A stretch of 64,000 bases of DNA from Pseudomonadaceae bacterium (GTDB lineage Bacteria; Pseudomonadota; Alphaproteobacteria; UBA2136; UBA6156). Below, piece after piece: positions 46,976 through 55,188 of the stretch. Numbering within the stretch: position 1 is the first letter of the stretch; each line of letters begins with the position of its first letter. Under the pieces are notes generated by a model. The model made no database searches, was not told where the DNA came from, and saw only the letters and a program-made list of their open reading frames with translations. The stretch lies in assembly GCA_024236095.1 (NCBI GenBank), contig JACKLD010000012.1:248001-312000 (forward strand), read 5' to 3'. The translations under genes and the position numbers were made by a program.

Positions 46976-49186
46976 TCATTCATCCAACCCGGTCAATGGC
47001 GCGTCCACGGTTGGCAACATAATATTCGCCACCGTGCCACTCGTGCCGTCGTGGCGCCCGTCCATCCAGATACGCCCATGCGAGGCATTGACGATCGCCC
47101 GGCTGATCGCCAGCCCCAGCCCGCTTCCTGCCTGCCGCGAGTCTCCTTGGCTACTGCGGAAGAATTTGTCGAACACCCGTTCCCGTTCATGCTCGACGAT
47201 ACCCGGCCCGTGGTCTGCCACTTGCAACAGGGCCATGCCTTCGTCATCCGCAGCGCGCACCCTAAGCTCGATCGGCGTCTCCACGCCGGCGTACTTGGCC
47301 GCATTGTCCACCAAATTGAACAGCACCTCCTCCATCAACAACGGATCAGCCAGTACCACCGGACGCTCGGCGGCAACCTCCACCTTCATCTCCAGCTTGG
47401 GGTAATAACGTCCGCAGCGGGCCACAATACTCTTGAACAACGCCGCCACATCCACCTCTTCCTGCCGCGGTTGGATGTGCCCGGATTCCAGCTTGGTCAA
47501 CTCCAGCACGTTGTGGATGATGCTGTGCAACCGCTCGGCTTCCTGCCGGGCCGAGGCGACCAGCTCTTGCCGGTCTTCGTGGGGCAGCCCCTCCCCTACC
47601 TGCTCCAGCGTGGAAAGACTGCCGATGATGCTCACCAGCGGCGTCTTCAAATCGTGCGATACGGCAGAAAGCAGCGCGGCGCGCAAACTTTCCCGCTCGG
47701 CCTCCTGGCTGGCCGCATCGCCGGCCACCCGCAATTCCTGCCGCCGCATCGCACTGGCCAACAGGTCGGTGTAGGCGCGCAGCAGGTTGGTGGTGCGCAA
47801 GCGCGGAGAAGTATCGTCGGCCCCCATCCGTACCCCCAGCACCCCCAGTGTTGTCCGCCGCAAGTGCAACGGGCACCACAGCCAACTGTTGCCGCCCTCC
47901 TCGGGGAAAACGATCGCCTGCCGTTCCATTGCCAGACGGGCCGCCGCCACATCCGCTTCTTCCAGCAGGGGGTAACTGCCCTGTTGGGCAAACGGCGTGC
48001 CATCCGGCTGCAACATCACCGCCGGCAAGGCCAGCGTACGCCGCAGGTTAGAAACCCCCGCCGAAATGGTGGCCTGCAAGCTGTCTACATAACTCAGGTC
48101 ATGGGCCAGCCGCAGCAGGGCCTGCAACTGTACCGATTTCTCGCGGGTCGAAACCTCCTGCGCCCGATGCAAGGTCGCCAACCAGCTTACCCCCAAACTG
48201 CTGACCACAAACACCGCCAGCGTCAGGGCCTTGGCCGGATCGGCCAACTGTTCGGCAAAGGGTGCGGGCAAAAACAGGTGGTTGAACGCCAGAAACACCA
48301 GCAAGGCATTGGCCAGCGCGGTAAACGGGTTGACATACAACGCCGTCACAATCGGCCCGGCCATCAGCAACATGCCCACGGCCTCAAACGGCAGGCGCCC
48401 ATAAAACCACATCGCGTGCACCAGCGCCACCAGCGTCATGTTGCCTGCCAAGGCATACATGGTGTGCTCCAGCCAAGTGGCAAACGAGACCGAGGCGCTC
48501 ACCTTCGGCAACTCGCGCTGGCCGGGGTTGCTGTGCCGCGCCATGTCGGCCACATGGCTGTTCACCCACGTCAACATCGCCTCGCGCAGGCGATTTAAAT
48601 TGGCCTGATTGAACACCGCATTCTGATACGGCTGCAAAAACGTCGGCAGCACCAGTTCGTGCCGGTAATAACGCGCCAACAGCTCGGCGGTCGAAGTATC
48701 ATACACCACATAGTCGCCCACGTGCGCACGCAGGTAGTCGCCGGTCAGCGCCGCATGCTCCGGCCATTGGATTGGCGGATTCAATGTGTCCGAAATCCGC
48801 GCGATCGAAACCGTGCACATGCTGGTCTCCACCGCAATTCCGGCCTCCAGCAACGCCGCCACATTCTCCAACAGCTGGGCGTGCTCGGCGGGGTGCAGCT
48901 GCGGCATGGAAAGCTCCGGCACCACCACCAGCCGGGGCTTCAGCTTGACAAGCTTCTCCAGCACGCCGTAGTCCCACAGTCCTTCATGGTGCGGCCACAA
49001 TTGGATGTGCGGGTTGTCCATCCACCACTGCGCCCCGGGTGCAGTATGCATCACCACCACACTGGTCAGCCCGGCCGATATCCCCTTCTTCACCCGCGCC
49101 CGCAGCCCCGATTCCTGCCCGCCGCCGGGCAGAATGCCGATGTGCACACACATCTGGCCAAGGGTCTGCGTCAGGTTTTGCGGCAT
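46976..49186 (-). CDS. kdpD: KdpD-like sensor kinase with degenerate N-terminal domain
   Basis: 736 residues, against about 890 in E. coli KdpD. The N-terminal KdpD domain (1-210) is recognisable by layout (LKPRLVVVPELSMPQLHP for the usual DELAHTN region) but has lost the Walker A; GILPGGGQESG stands where G.xxGVGKT is expected. The universal-stress-like domain is missing. Four membrane helices (about 240-340), a GAF-like region, then HisKA with His511 in AVSHDLKTPLVSIIG and HATPase with VDNAAKYAG and GSGLGLAISRAIV. Kinase core intact; sensing of K+ probably altered. Confidence 0.88.
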   Translation of the reverse strand: MPQNLTQTLGQMCVHIGILPGGGQESGLRARVKKGISAGLTSVVVMHTAPGAQWWMDNPHIQLWPHHEGLWDYGVLEKLVKLKPRLVVVPELSMPQLHPAEHAQLLENVAALLEAGIAVETSMCTVSIARISDTLNPPIQWPEHAALTGDYLRAHVGDYVVYDTSTAELLARYYRHELVLPTFLQPYQNAVFNQANLNRLREAMLTWVNSHVADMARHSNPGQRELPKVSASVSFATWLEHTMYALAGNMTLVALVHAMWFYGRLPFEAVGMLLMAGPIVTALYVNPFTALANALLVFLAFNHLFLPAPFAEQLADPAKALTLAVFVVSSLGVSWLATLHRAQEVSTREKSVQLQALLRLAHDLSYVDSLQATISAGVSNLRRTLALPAVMLQPDGTPFAQQGSYPLLEEADVAAARLAMERQAIVFPEEGGNSWLWCPLHLRRTTLGVLGVRMGADDTSPRLRTTNLLRAYTDLLASAMRRQELRVAGDAASQEAERESLRAALLSAVSHDLKTPLVSIIGSLSTLEQVGEGLPHEDRQELVASARQEAERLHSIIHNVLELTKLESGHIQPRQEEVDVAALFKSIVARCGRYYPKLEMKVEVAAERPVVLADPLLMEEVLFNLVDNAAKYAGVETPIELRVRAADDEGMALLQVADHGPGIVEHERERVFDKFFRSSQGDSRQAGSGLGLAISRAIVNASHGRIWMDGRHDGTSGTVANIMLPTVDAPLTGLDE

Positions 49187-49296
49187 ACGGCTACGGCTTT
49201 GCTTGTTCTCTCGACAAGAAGGCGGCCTCGCGGCCTCCTCTTGCTTTTACCGACGGCAAGCCTAACGTACTTCCCACGGCGAATCCATCTCTTCGT

Positions 49297-49581
49297 TCAG
49301 TTATTCCACCTCTTGCGGGCAGGCACCTCGGCGTCTCCATCGTCGTCTTCGGCACAAACATCAAAAAACGCCTCCGCTCCTCCACACTCCAAAAGATCCA
49401 ACATGCTTGCGTTATCAAGCACCAAGGCATCATCTCCATCCGTCCCGTTATCCATCAACTCCGGACACGCCGCCAACATGTACGCATACATGCGTCCCTC
49501 CGGCTCGGCATTGTAGCCGTCAAGCTCCTGCGGCTGATCGGTCAAACATCTCACCCCACTTAAATATCCGGCATGATTCAT
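49297..49581 (-). CDS. hypothetical acidic protein
   Basis: 94 residues from ATG 49581, with a strong GAGGGGGG site upstream. Highly acidic (MDNGTDGDDALVLDNASMLD, CAEDDDGDAE), with three cysteines near positions 12, 40 and 65-75. Cytosolic. Not recognised; could be a small partner or anti-sigma-like protein, but no evidence. Confidence 0.55.
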   Translation of the reverse strand: MNHAGYLSGVRCLTDQPQELDGYNAEPEGRMYAYMLAACPELMDNGTDGDDALVLDNASMLDLLECGGAEAFFDVCAEDDDGDAEVPARKRWNN

Positions 49582-49629
49582 TGTTATCCCCCCCCTCTTT
49601 CGTTTGCTTTGTATATTCCCCACCCCATC

Positions 49630-49758
49630 TCACTCCATCGCGCGGTCAATCTGGGCGCTGGTGTTGCGGGCATCCTGCCCCAAACCCGAGACGGTGTTGC
49701 CCCCGCCCACAACCACCACAACCCCCAGCACGATCAACGCCGCAATCACCAATCCCAT
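49630..49758 (-). CDS. 42-residue membrane protein
   Basis: ATG 49758 with AAGGAG nine bases upstream; protein starts MGLVIAALIVLGVVVVVGGG and ends in a polar tail (NTVSGLGQDARNTSAQIDRA). One membrane helix, then a short amphipathic tail: resembles small LemA/entericidin-sized envelope peptides but no family can be named. The strong RBS and clean TM-plus-tail structure support it. Confidence 0.5.
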   Translation of the reverse strand: MGLVIAALIVLGVVVVVGGGNTVSGLGQDARNTSAQIDRAME

Positions 49759-49885
49759 AAACCTGTCTCCTTTTTGGTTACCGCCGCACCCTACCTGCAC
49801 ATGGCTAAAAATGCGCTAAGCCCGCCCCCCGCACGACATAAAAAGCGTATATAAATCACATGATTAAAGAATAATCACCCTCAAT

Positions 49886-49910
49886 GAAAACAGGCCCCTA
49901 CGGGCCTGTC
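49886..49910 (-). terminator. terminator of the OmpA-like gene
   Basis: ACAGGCCC-GTAG-GGGCCTGT followed by TTTTC on the minus strand, about 30 bp after the stop. Confidence 0.8.
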
Positions 49911-49939
49911 GTCAGCTTGCCGTAAGACAGCTTTTCGTC

Positions 49940-50842
49940 TCAATACCACCGATGCTCCGTCCTCACCGGCACGGTCTCCTGCACGGTAACTTCCTTGGTG
50001 GCACGCACCCCCACAACCACCACGCGGTTGCGTGGTTCCAGCGTGCCGTCAGGCGTCGGCACCTGCAGGCGGCTTTCGCCGTAGGCATGGGTCTCGATCT
50101 CATACTTTTCGGGAGCAAGCCCCAAATACCCGGCCACCGCCAACGCCCGCTTGCGCGATAGCGCCTCGTTGTAGGCGCGGCTACCGGTCGTGTCGGTGTA
50201 ACCGGAAATAACCAACTTGCCGCCGGTCGCCCCCGTCAGCATGTCGCGGGCTTCATCCAGCTGACGCTTGGCCTCATCGCTCAAGGCGGCGCTGTCCAAG
50301 GCAAAGTACACCTTATGAAGTTCCTTGAAGATGGTCTCCACCTGTTTGGTCACCACACGGGTGGTGGGCACGTCCGGCAAATACTGGGCACTCCTGTAAT
50401 ACTGGTCACGACAACTGTACAGGTTGTGGCTGGCGTTGGGCTCGGCCTTCTGCTGGCCTACCCAGCAGTCGTAACCCACCAGGGCCCGCGAGAACGCCAC
50501 CGGCATCCGCTGCGCCGCCCCACCGTCAATAGCATATTGCAACTTGGCACGGGCCGCTTCCAACTCCGCCGGAGACGCCTGCGTCAAACGCTCGGCGCGC
50601 CAATCACGCGGGGCAATCACCCCGCCGTTGACGGCGTTCACCGCCGCACCCTGCAAATAGTTGGCGTTTTCAATATCCCAGTCCTGGCTTTCCGAACGCG
50701 CCGCCAACATATACAAGTCAGCCAAATATTCCCGGTTCTGCATCGTCACCGCATCCATCATCGCCGCATGGGCGGCCAGCGGAAGACTTCCCCCCGCCAC
50801 CATTGCCGCCACCGCCAAACCCCCTACAATTTTCCGTTCCAT
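49940..50842 (-). CDS. OmpA-family outer-membrane/peptidoglycan-associated protein
   Basis: 300 residues from ATG 50842 (AAGGAG upstream). Signal peptide (LAVAAMVAGGSLPLAAHA), a helical N-terminal domain of about 150 residues with one Cys pair (YDCWVG, YSCRDQ), then a C-terminal OmpA domain: KVYFALDSAALSDEAKRQLDEA, LVISGYTDTTGSRAYNEALSRKRALAVAGYL, EPRNRVVVVGV. It probably links outer membrane to peptidoglycan. The N-terminal domain is not a beta-barrel. Confidence 0.85.
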   Translation of the reverse strand: MERKIVGGLAVAAMVAGGSLPLAAHAAMMDAVTMQNREYLADLYMLAARSESQDWDIENANYLQGAAVNAVNGGVIAPRDWRAERLTQASPAELEAARAKLQYAIDGGAAQRMPVAFSRALVGYDCWVGQQKAEPNASHNLYSCRDQYYRSAQYLPDVPTTRVVTKQVETIFKELHKVYFALDSAALSDEAKRQLDEARDMLTGATGGKLVISGYTDTTGSRAYNEALSRKRALAVAGYLGLAPEKYEIETHAYGESRLQVPTPDGTLEPRNRVVVVGVRATKEVTVQETVPVRTEHRWY

Positions 50843-51027
50843 AGCTATCGGCTCCTTTTGTTGATGTTCTCGTGCAAATGGTTCGCCTAACCACCTAAAA
50901 ATGAAAGCCCTCCTCCCCTGCCATTCCCTCAAGAAACCCTAAAGACACCCCCACCCGCCTGCCTATTTTCGCGCCATCCTAAATGTATACTGCTTGCCTT
51001 TTTATGGAAAACTTATATATTTGCGTC

Positions 51028-51288
51028 ATGGGATTCCACAGCAGCGCCCTCACCCGTCCCCCTATTCCAGCGGAAGATGTCATTGATTCGGTCGCAGACC
51101 TTCTCAGGAACGCAGCCCACCTCATCAAGACCCACCACATCAAGCCCTCCGACAGCGCACTCTACGCGATAGCGGTTCTCAATACCGTCCCTACCGGAAC
51201 ACTCAACGACCCCCGCATCGAAGCTGCCATCGCCAACCTCACCTCCGCGCACGAAGGCGCACTGGCCGAAGAGTCTTCCCGCCAATAA
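51028..51288 (+). CDS. hypothetical protein
   Basis: 86 residues from ATG 51028; in-frame ATGs at 51004 and 50983 are possible and none has a good Shine-Dalgarno. Helical, no signal (IPAEDVIDSVADLLRNAAHLIKTH, LNDPRIEAAIANLTSAHEG). Not recognised. It ends 30 bp before the groES regulatory region. Confidence 0.45.
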   Translation: MGFHSSALTRPPIPAEDVIDSVADLLRNAAHLIKTHHIKPSDSALYAIAVLNTVPTGTLNDPRIEAAIANLTSAHEGALAEESSRQ

Positions 51289-51320
51289 ACCCCCTTGCAC
51301 TCCCAACCCGATAGTGCTAA

Positions 51321-51350
51321 TTGTCACTCCGCAAGGGGGAGTGATAACAT
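51321..51350 (+). promoter_or_regulatory. CIRCE operator overlapping the groESL promoter
   Basis: TTGTCACTC-N9-GAGTGATAA matches the CIRCE consensus TTAGCACTC-N9-GAGTGCTAA in 15 of 18 positions, with the invariant 9-bp spacer. It overlaps a sigma70-like promoter: -35 TTGTCA (51321-51326), 18 bp, -10 TAACAT (51345-51350). This predicts HrcA repression of groES-groEL. Confidence 0.82.
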
Positions 51351-51410
51351 ATCACCACACCCTCCTGCGACCATTTGAAATACGACAACAACCCAAGGGA
51401 GAGCACGTCC

Positions 51411-51719
51411 ATGAGCGACATCGCAGCCAAAATCCGACCGCTGAACGACCGCGTGGTAGTCAAACGCATCGAAGCGGAAGAAAAGACCAAGAGCGGCATC
51501 ATCATCCCCGACTCCGCCAAGGAAAAGCCGCAACAGGCCAAGGTCATGGCGGTGGGCCCCGGCAAATGGAACGAAGACGGCGACGAACGCATCAAGATGG
51601 ACGTCAAGGTGGGCGACACCGTAATGTTCAAAAAATGGGGCGCCGATGAAGTGAAAATCGACGGCGAAGAATACCTCATTCTCAGCGAGTCCGACCTCAT
51701 CGCGGTGATGAACAGCTAA
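51411..51719 (+). CDS. groES: co-chaperonin GroES
   Basis: 102 residues from ATG 51411 (AAGGGAG upstream). KIRPLNDRVVVKRIEAEEKTKSGIIIPDSAKEKPQQAKV contains the mobile loop; the end EYLILSESDLIAVM is standard. Caps the GroEL chamber. Transcribed with groEL 31 bp downstream. Confidence 0.97.
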   Translation: MSDIAAKIRPLNDRVVVKRIEAEEKTKSGIIIPDSAKEKPQQAKVMAVGPGKWNEDGDERIKMDVKVGDTVMFKKWGADEVKIDGEEYLILSESDLIAVMNS

Positions 51720-51750
51720 CCCCAACACATTGTAAAAAAGGAGAATGACC

Positions 51751-53391
51751 ATGGCTTCCAAAGAACTCAAATTCGGCAACGACGCCCGCACCAAAATGCT
51801 CTCCGGCGTCAACACGCTGGCCAACGCGGTCAAGGCCACCCTCGGCCCCAAAGGCCGCAACGTGGTGCTCGATAAATCCTTCGGCGCCCCCCGCGTCACC
51901 AAAGACGGCGTGAGCGTGGCCAAGGAAATCACCCTGGCCGACAAATTCGAGAACATGGGCGCGCAAATGGTGCGCGAAGTCGCCAGCAAGACGGTCGACG
52001 TGGCTGGCGATGGCACCACCACCGCCACCGTGCTGGCCCAGGCCATCATCGTGGAAGGCAGCAAGGCCGTGGCCGCAGGCATGAACCCGATGGACCTCAA
52101 ACGTGGTGTGGATGCTGCCACTGCCGCCGTGGTGGACGAGCTGAAAAACCTCTCCAAAAAGGTCGGCAAGGGCGACGTGAAGCAGGTCGCCACCGTCTCT
52201 GCCAACGGCGATGAGAACGTCGGCGACATCATCGCGCAAGCCATGGAGGTGGTGGGCGAAGAAGGCGTCATCACGGTGGAAGAAGCCAAAGGCACCGAAA
52301 CCACGCTGGATAGCGTGAAAGGCATGCAGTTCGACCGCGGCTACCTCTCGCCTTATTTCGTCACCAACGCCGAGAAGATGCAGGTGGAAATGAAAGACCC
52401 GGCCATCCTCATCACCGACCGCAAAATCTCCAACCTCGAGCAATTGCTGCCGGTGCTGGAACCCATCGCCCAATCCGGCCGTGAGTTGCTGCTCATCGCC
52501 GAAGACGTTGAAGGTCAGGCGCTGGCCACGCTGGTGGTCAACAAGTTGCGCGGCGGGCTGAAAGTGGCCGCCGTGAAAGCCCCGGGCTTCGGCGACCGCC
52601 GCAAGGCCATGTTGGAAGACATCGCCATCCTTACCGGCGGTACCGTCATCAGCGAAGATACCGGCATGACACTGGAAAACACCCAGCTCGACCACTTGGG
52701 CCGTGCAGGCAGCATCACCATCACCAAAGACCACACCACTATCGTGGACGGCGCGGGCAACAAGAGCGAGGTGGAAAACCGCTGCACCCAAATCCGCACC
52801 GCAATTGAAGAAACCACCTCCGACTACGACCGCGAAAAACTGCAAGAGCGCCTTGCCAAACTGGCCGGCGGCGTGGCGGTCATCAAGGTGGGCGGCGCCA
52901 CCGAGGTGGAAGTGAAAGAGAAGAAAGACCGCATCGACGACGCACTGGCCGCCACCCGCGCCGCCGTGCAAGAGGGCGTGGTGCCGGGCGGCGGTGTCGC
53001 GCTGGTGCGTTGCCTCTCCGCACTCGACGGCCTCAAAGCCGGCAACCGCGACCAGCAGGTGGGCGTGGATATCATCCGCCGCGCCATCGAGATGCCGCTC
53101 CGCACCATCGCCAGCAACGCGGGCGAAGATGGCGCCGTGGTGGCGGGCAAGGTGCGTGAAGGCAGCGGCGCCTTCGGCTACAACGCCGGCACCGGCGAGT
53201 ACGTCGACATGCTGAAATCCGGCATCATCGACCCTGCCAAGGTGGTGCGCGTCTCCCTGCAAAACGCCGCATCCGTGGCGGGCCTGATGATCACCACCGA
53301 GGTGATGATCACCGACAAGCCGGAAGACAAATCCTGCGGCCACAGCCACGGCGGCGCCCCCGCCGGCGGCATGGGCGGCATGGACTTTTAA
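51751..53391 (+). CDS. groEL: chaperonin GroEL
   Basis: 546 residues from ATG 51751 (AAGGAG seven bases upstream; an ATG at 51745 is too close to the RBS). ATP-site DGVSVAKEI and AGDGTTTATVLA, plus the C-terminal Gly-Gly-Met tail (GGAPAGGMGGMDF). Essential ATP-driven folding chamber. Confidence 0.98.
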   Translation: MASKELKFGNDARTKMLSGVNTLANAVKATLGPKGRNVVLDKSFGAPRVTKDGVSVAKEITLADKFENMGAQMVREVASKTVDVAGDGTTTATVLAQAIIVEGSKAVAAGMNPMDLKRGVDAATAAVVDELKNLSKKVGKGDVKQVATVSANGDENVGDIIAQAMEVVGEEGVITVEEAKGTETTLDSVKGMQFDRGYLSPYFVTNAEKMQVEMKDPAILITDRKISNLEQLLPVLEPIAQSGRELLLIAEDVEGQALATLVVNKLRGGLKVAAVKAPGFGDRRKAMLEDIAILTGGTVISEDTGMTLENTQLDHLGRAGSITITKDHTTIVDGAGNKSEVENRCTQIRTAIEETTSDYDREKLQERLAKLAGGVAVIKVGGATEVEVKEKKDRIDDALAATRAAVQEGVVPGGGVALVRCLSALDGLKAGNRDQQVGVDIIRRAIEMPLRTIASNAGEDGAVVAGKVREGSGAFGYNAGTGEYVDMLKSGIIDPAKVVRVSLQNAASVAGLMITTEVMITDKPEDKSCGHSHGGAPAGGMGGMDF

Positions 53392-53981
53392 CCCCGCCCT
53401 CCAACCCCGACATCCCCCGCCACGGCGGGGGATGTTGTTTCAGCCTCGGTTGGCGAGCGCCACCAATCCTGAGACGCTTCGGCACTCCTGCGCACCACCA
53501 ACTCTGCACTTACCGCATAAAAACCGGCAAAATGCGGGTAGCCGTCAGCCTGACAATAACACCTTGGATCTGATGACATGTGACGCTTCACCACCGACCA
53601 GTGCCCCACCTTATGAGACCAACTTCCATCACAATGCTTCAAATAGAAATGAAAATCTTTCTCCGGCAACAGCGCCGCGGCAATCAGGAAATGCCCATCA
53701 GGCACATCTGGCAATTCTCCATCGAGAGACAACGGCAAAGGAACAAGCCCATCTCTCAACAACGCCGCGCTCAACCCGTCATAAACCCTGTAATCCAGCC
53801 CCGTTTTGGCCGAGCTGCGCTGCCGAAAGCGCCAAGGCGCCCCCTGCTCAAAGCTTCCCGGATGCAGCCACTCGTAAGGAAACTGTACCGCATAAGAGTA
53901 GCAATTCGTCCGCCCGACAATATCCCCGTTCCAACGCCCCGGACTATAGGGCAATCCGCCATTTTGTATACATAAAATCAT
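53388..53981 (-). CDS. hypothetical protein with cysteine-protease-like motifs
   Basis: 197 residues from ATG 53981 (AAGGGGA upstream). GRTNCYSYAVQFP near residue 25 and DFHFYLKHCDGSWSHKVGHWSV near residue 110 resemble the Cys and His boxes of small papain-like domains (NCYxYA ... HFYxxDxDGxWSHKxG). No signal peptide. The 3' end reads through the groEL terminator and overlaps groEL by 4 bp, so the last 15 residues may be non-functional. The function is not established. Confidence 0.55.
   Translation of the reverse strand: MILCIQNGGLPYSPGRWNGDIVGRTNCYSYAVQFPYEWLHPGSFEQGAPWRFRQRSSAKTGLDYRVYDGLSAALLRDGLVPLPLSLDGELPDVPDGHFLIAAALLPEKDFHFYLKHCDGSWSHKVGHWSVVKRHMSSDPRCYCQADGYPHFAGFYAVSAELVVRRSAEASQDWWRSPTEAETTSPAVAGDVGVGGRG
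53410..53440 (+). terminator. groESL terminator
   Basis: ACATCCCCCGCC and GGCGGGGGATGT form a 12-bp stem followed by TGTTT, 19 bp beyond the groEL stop. It lies within the convergent reading frame. Confidence 0.7.
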
Positions 53982-54103
53982 TTCCCCTTTTATCCATGCT
54001 TTATGGCAACGTCAAGGAGATTCCCCCTACAACCGCACCACCATCACCGCCGAGCACGCCAGCCCGCACCAACGCCACCAACATGGTACATTTCCGTCTC
54101 CTA

Positions 54104-54128
54104 TAAAAAAACTGCCCTCAGGCAGTTA
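54104..54128 (-). terminator. terminator of the small membrane protein gene
   Basis: AACTGCC-TGAG-GGCAGTT followed by a run of T on the minus strand, 20 bp after the stop. Confidence 0.85.
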
Positions 54129-54147
54129 CATTTCATTACACGCCAAC

Positions 54148-54396
54148 TTAATCATCAGCCCGTTTTGTCCAATAGTCGGCCCCACTTTTATATGCAGAAC
54201 CATATTGTGCCTCAGCCATTTTATAAGCGAAGGCGAGTGTACGCTGCGAAGACTTACTGCCCAAATAAGCCCAAGCATAATCTGCATACGTCGCAGGAGA
54301 AAGTTGATAAACCGGCACAACATGCAAAGCCACCCAAAGCACAACCACCCCAAGGGCATACAACAAAACCTTTATTCCCTTGCGAAAGTAAGCCAA
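54148..54396 (-). CDS. small membrane protein
   Basis: 82 residues with a TTG start (54396) and GAGAGG eight bases ahead. One N-terminal membrane helix (IKVLLYALGVVVLWVALHVV), then a polar tail (AYKMAEAQYGSAYKSGADYW). AT-richer than the surroundings. Has its own terminator. No family recognised. Confidence 0.55.
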   Translation of the reverse strand: MAYFRKGIKVLLYALGVVVLWVALHVVPVYQLSPATYADYAWAYLGSKSSQRTLAFAYKMAEAQYGSAYKSGADYWTKRADD

Positions 54397-54570
54397 CTTA
54401 CAACCTCTCTAGCTTGGATTAATTAAAGCACAGAGTAAGATATTTGTAAAGTAAAACCAACACTTGCACTGTACATATGCCTGAATTTATCCCCTAAATA
54501 TCCTCATGGCCAGCATCACCACCTGCAACTATAAGACAGCCAAACCATACATGGATAATCGTAGAAAAAC

Positions 54571-54645
54571 TGGCTCCGGCGGCTGGGATCGAACCAGCGA
54601 CCTGCGGATTAACAGTCCGATGCTCTACCGCTGAGCTACGCCGGA
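54571..54645 (-). tRNA. tRNA-Asn (GUU)
   Basis: 75 nt with CCA encoded. Acceptor TCCGGCG/CGCCGGA, D-stem GCTC/GAGC, anticodon GTT (54611-54613) in a CTGTTAA loop, T-loop TTCGATC. Confidence 0.96.
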
Positions 54646-54723
54646 ATACCGGGGGTGGTTATGCTGTCTTGGGGCGGCTTTGTCAACTCCCACGGCGGCA
54701 GATTGATGAAATTGCAGCCACAC

Positions 54724-54948
54724 GGGCAATCTGGAGGCCGGAGTGGGATTACGGCTCGCTTGTATGGCCTGCGGCGCTTTGCAGCCGTTGTTCCCACTCT
54801 TCCCTTAGAGTAAGCCCCGCTGGGGCAATCTGGAGGCCGGAGTGGGATTACGGCCCGCTTGTATGGCCTGCGGCGCTTTGCAGCCGTTGTTCCCACTCTT
54901 CCCTTAGAGTAAGCCCCGCTGGGGCAATCTGGAGGCCGGAGTGGGATT
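54724..54948. repeat. 99-bp tandem repeat containing the tRNA-Cys 3' end
   Basis: Two full units (54724-54822, 54823-54921; one base differs) and the first 27 bp of a third. Each unit begins GGGCAATC and then TGGAGGCCGGAGTGGGATT, identical to the complement of the last 19 nt of tRNA-Cys including CCA. The rest of the unit contains CCCCGCTGGGG and GCCGTTGTTCCCACT; the latter is partly complementary to the tRNA tail, so the tail can pair with either neighbouring module. The period is a multiple of three, which creates spurious repeat-peptide reading frames on both strands. Confidence 0.85.
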
Positions 54949-54967
54949 CGAGAACCCACGAAATGAC
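54931..54967 (-). pseudogene. tRNA-Cys 3' fragment
   Basis: About 37 bp matching the 3' half of tRNA-Cys (CCA, acceptor strand, T-arm and part of the variable region, ending at GTCATTT), with a 2-bp insertion in the T-loop (TTCTCG instead of TTCG). No 5' half is present. It joins the 99-bp repeats to the spacer before the real tRNA-Cys. Confidence 0.8.
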
Positions 54968-55047
54968 GCCAACATACTACAAGCCCGCAAAACGCCGCAG
55001 GCGCGCAAAACCGTCATTCAAGGAAGATAACGAGGGATATAAAATGT

Positions 55048-55125
55048 TGGAGGCCGGAGTGGGATTCGAACCCACGAAATGACGGTTTTGCAAACCGTTG
55101 TGTTAAGCCACTTCACCATCCGGCC
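55048..55125 (-). tRNA. tRNA-Cys (GCA)
   Basis: 78 nt with CCA. Acceptor GGCCGGA/TCCGGCC, anticodon GCA (55089-55091), T-loop TTCGAAT. Downstream (lower coordinates) lie a fragment and tandem copies of its own 3' end. Confidence 0.94.
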
Positions 55126-55188
55126 ATAGGGCAACGTGTTAAAGATATTTTGCCCCGCCGTCAACGCTTCCGGCGTGATAAGCCCTCC

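Noticed and set aside
49205..49250. GC-rich dyad after the acidic protein gene as a terminator
   Set aside because: The stem is imperfect and lacks a clear T run on the minus strand, so it was not listed.
54724..54948. Possible CRISPR array
   Set aside because: The whole 99-bp unit is repeated with one mismatch; there are no unique spacers and no cas genes.
54636..55082. Long reading frames on both strands with a 33-residue repeat peptide
   Set aside because: They exist because the non-coding 99-bp tandem repeat is a multiple of three; they cross tRNA-derived DNA and have no RBS.
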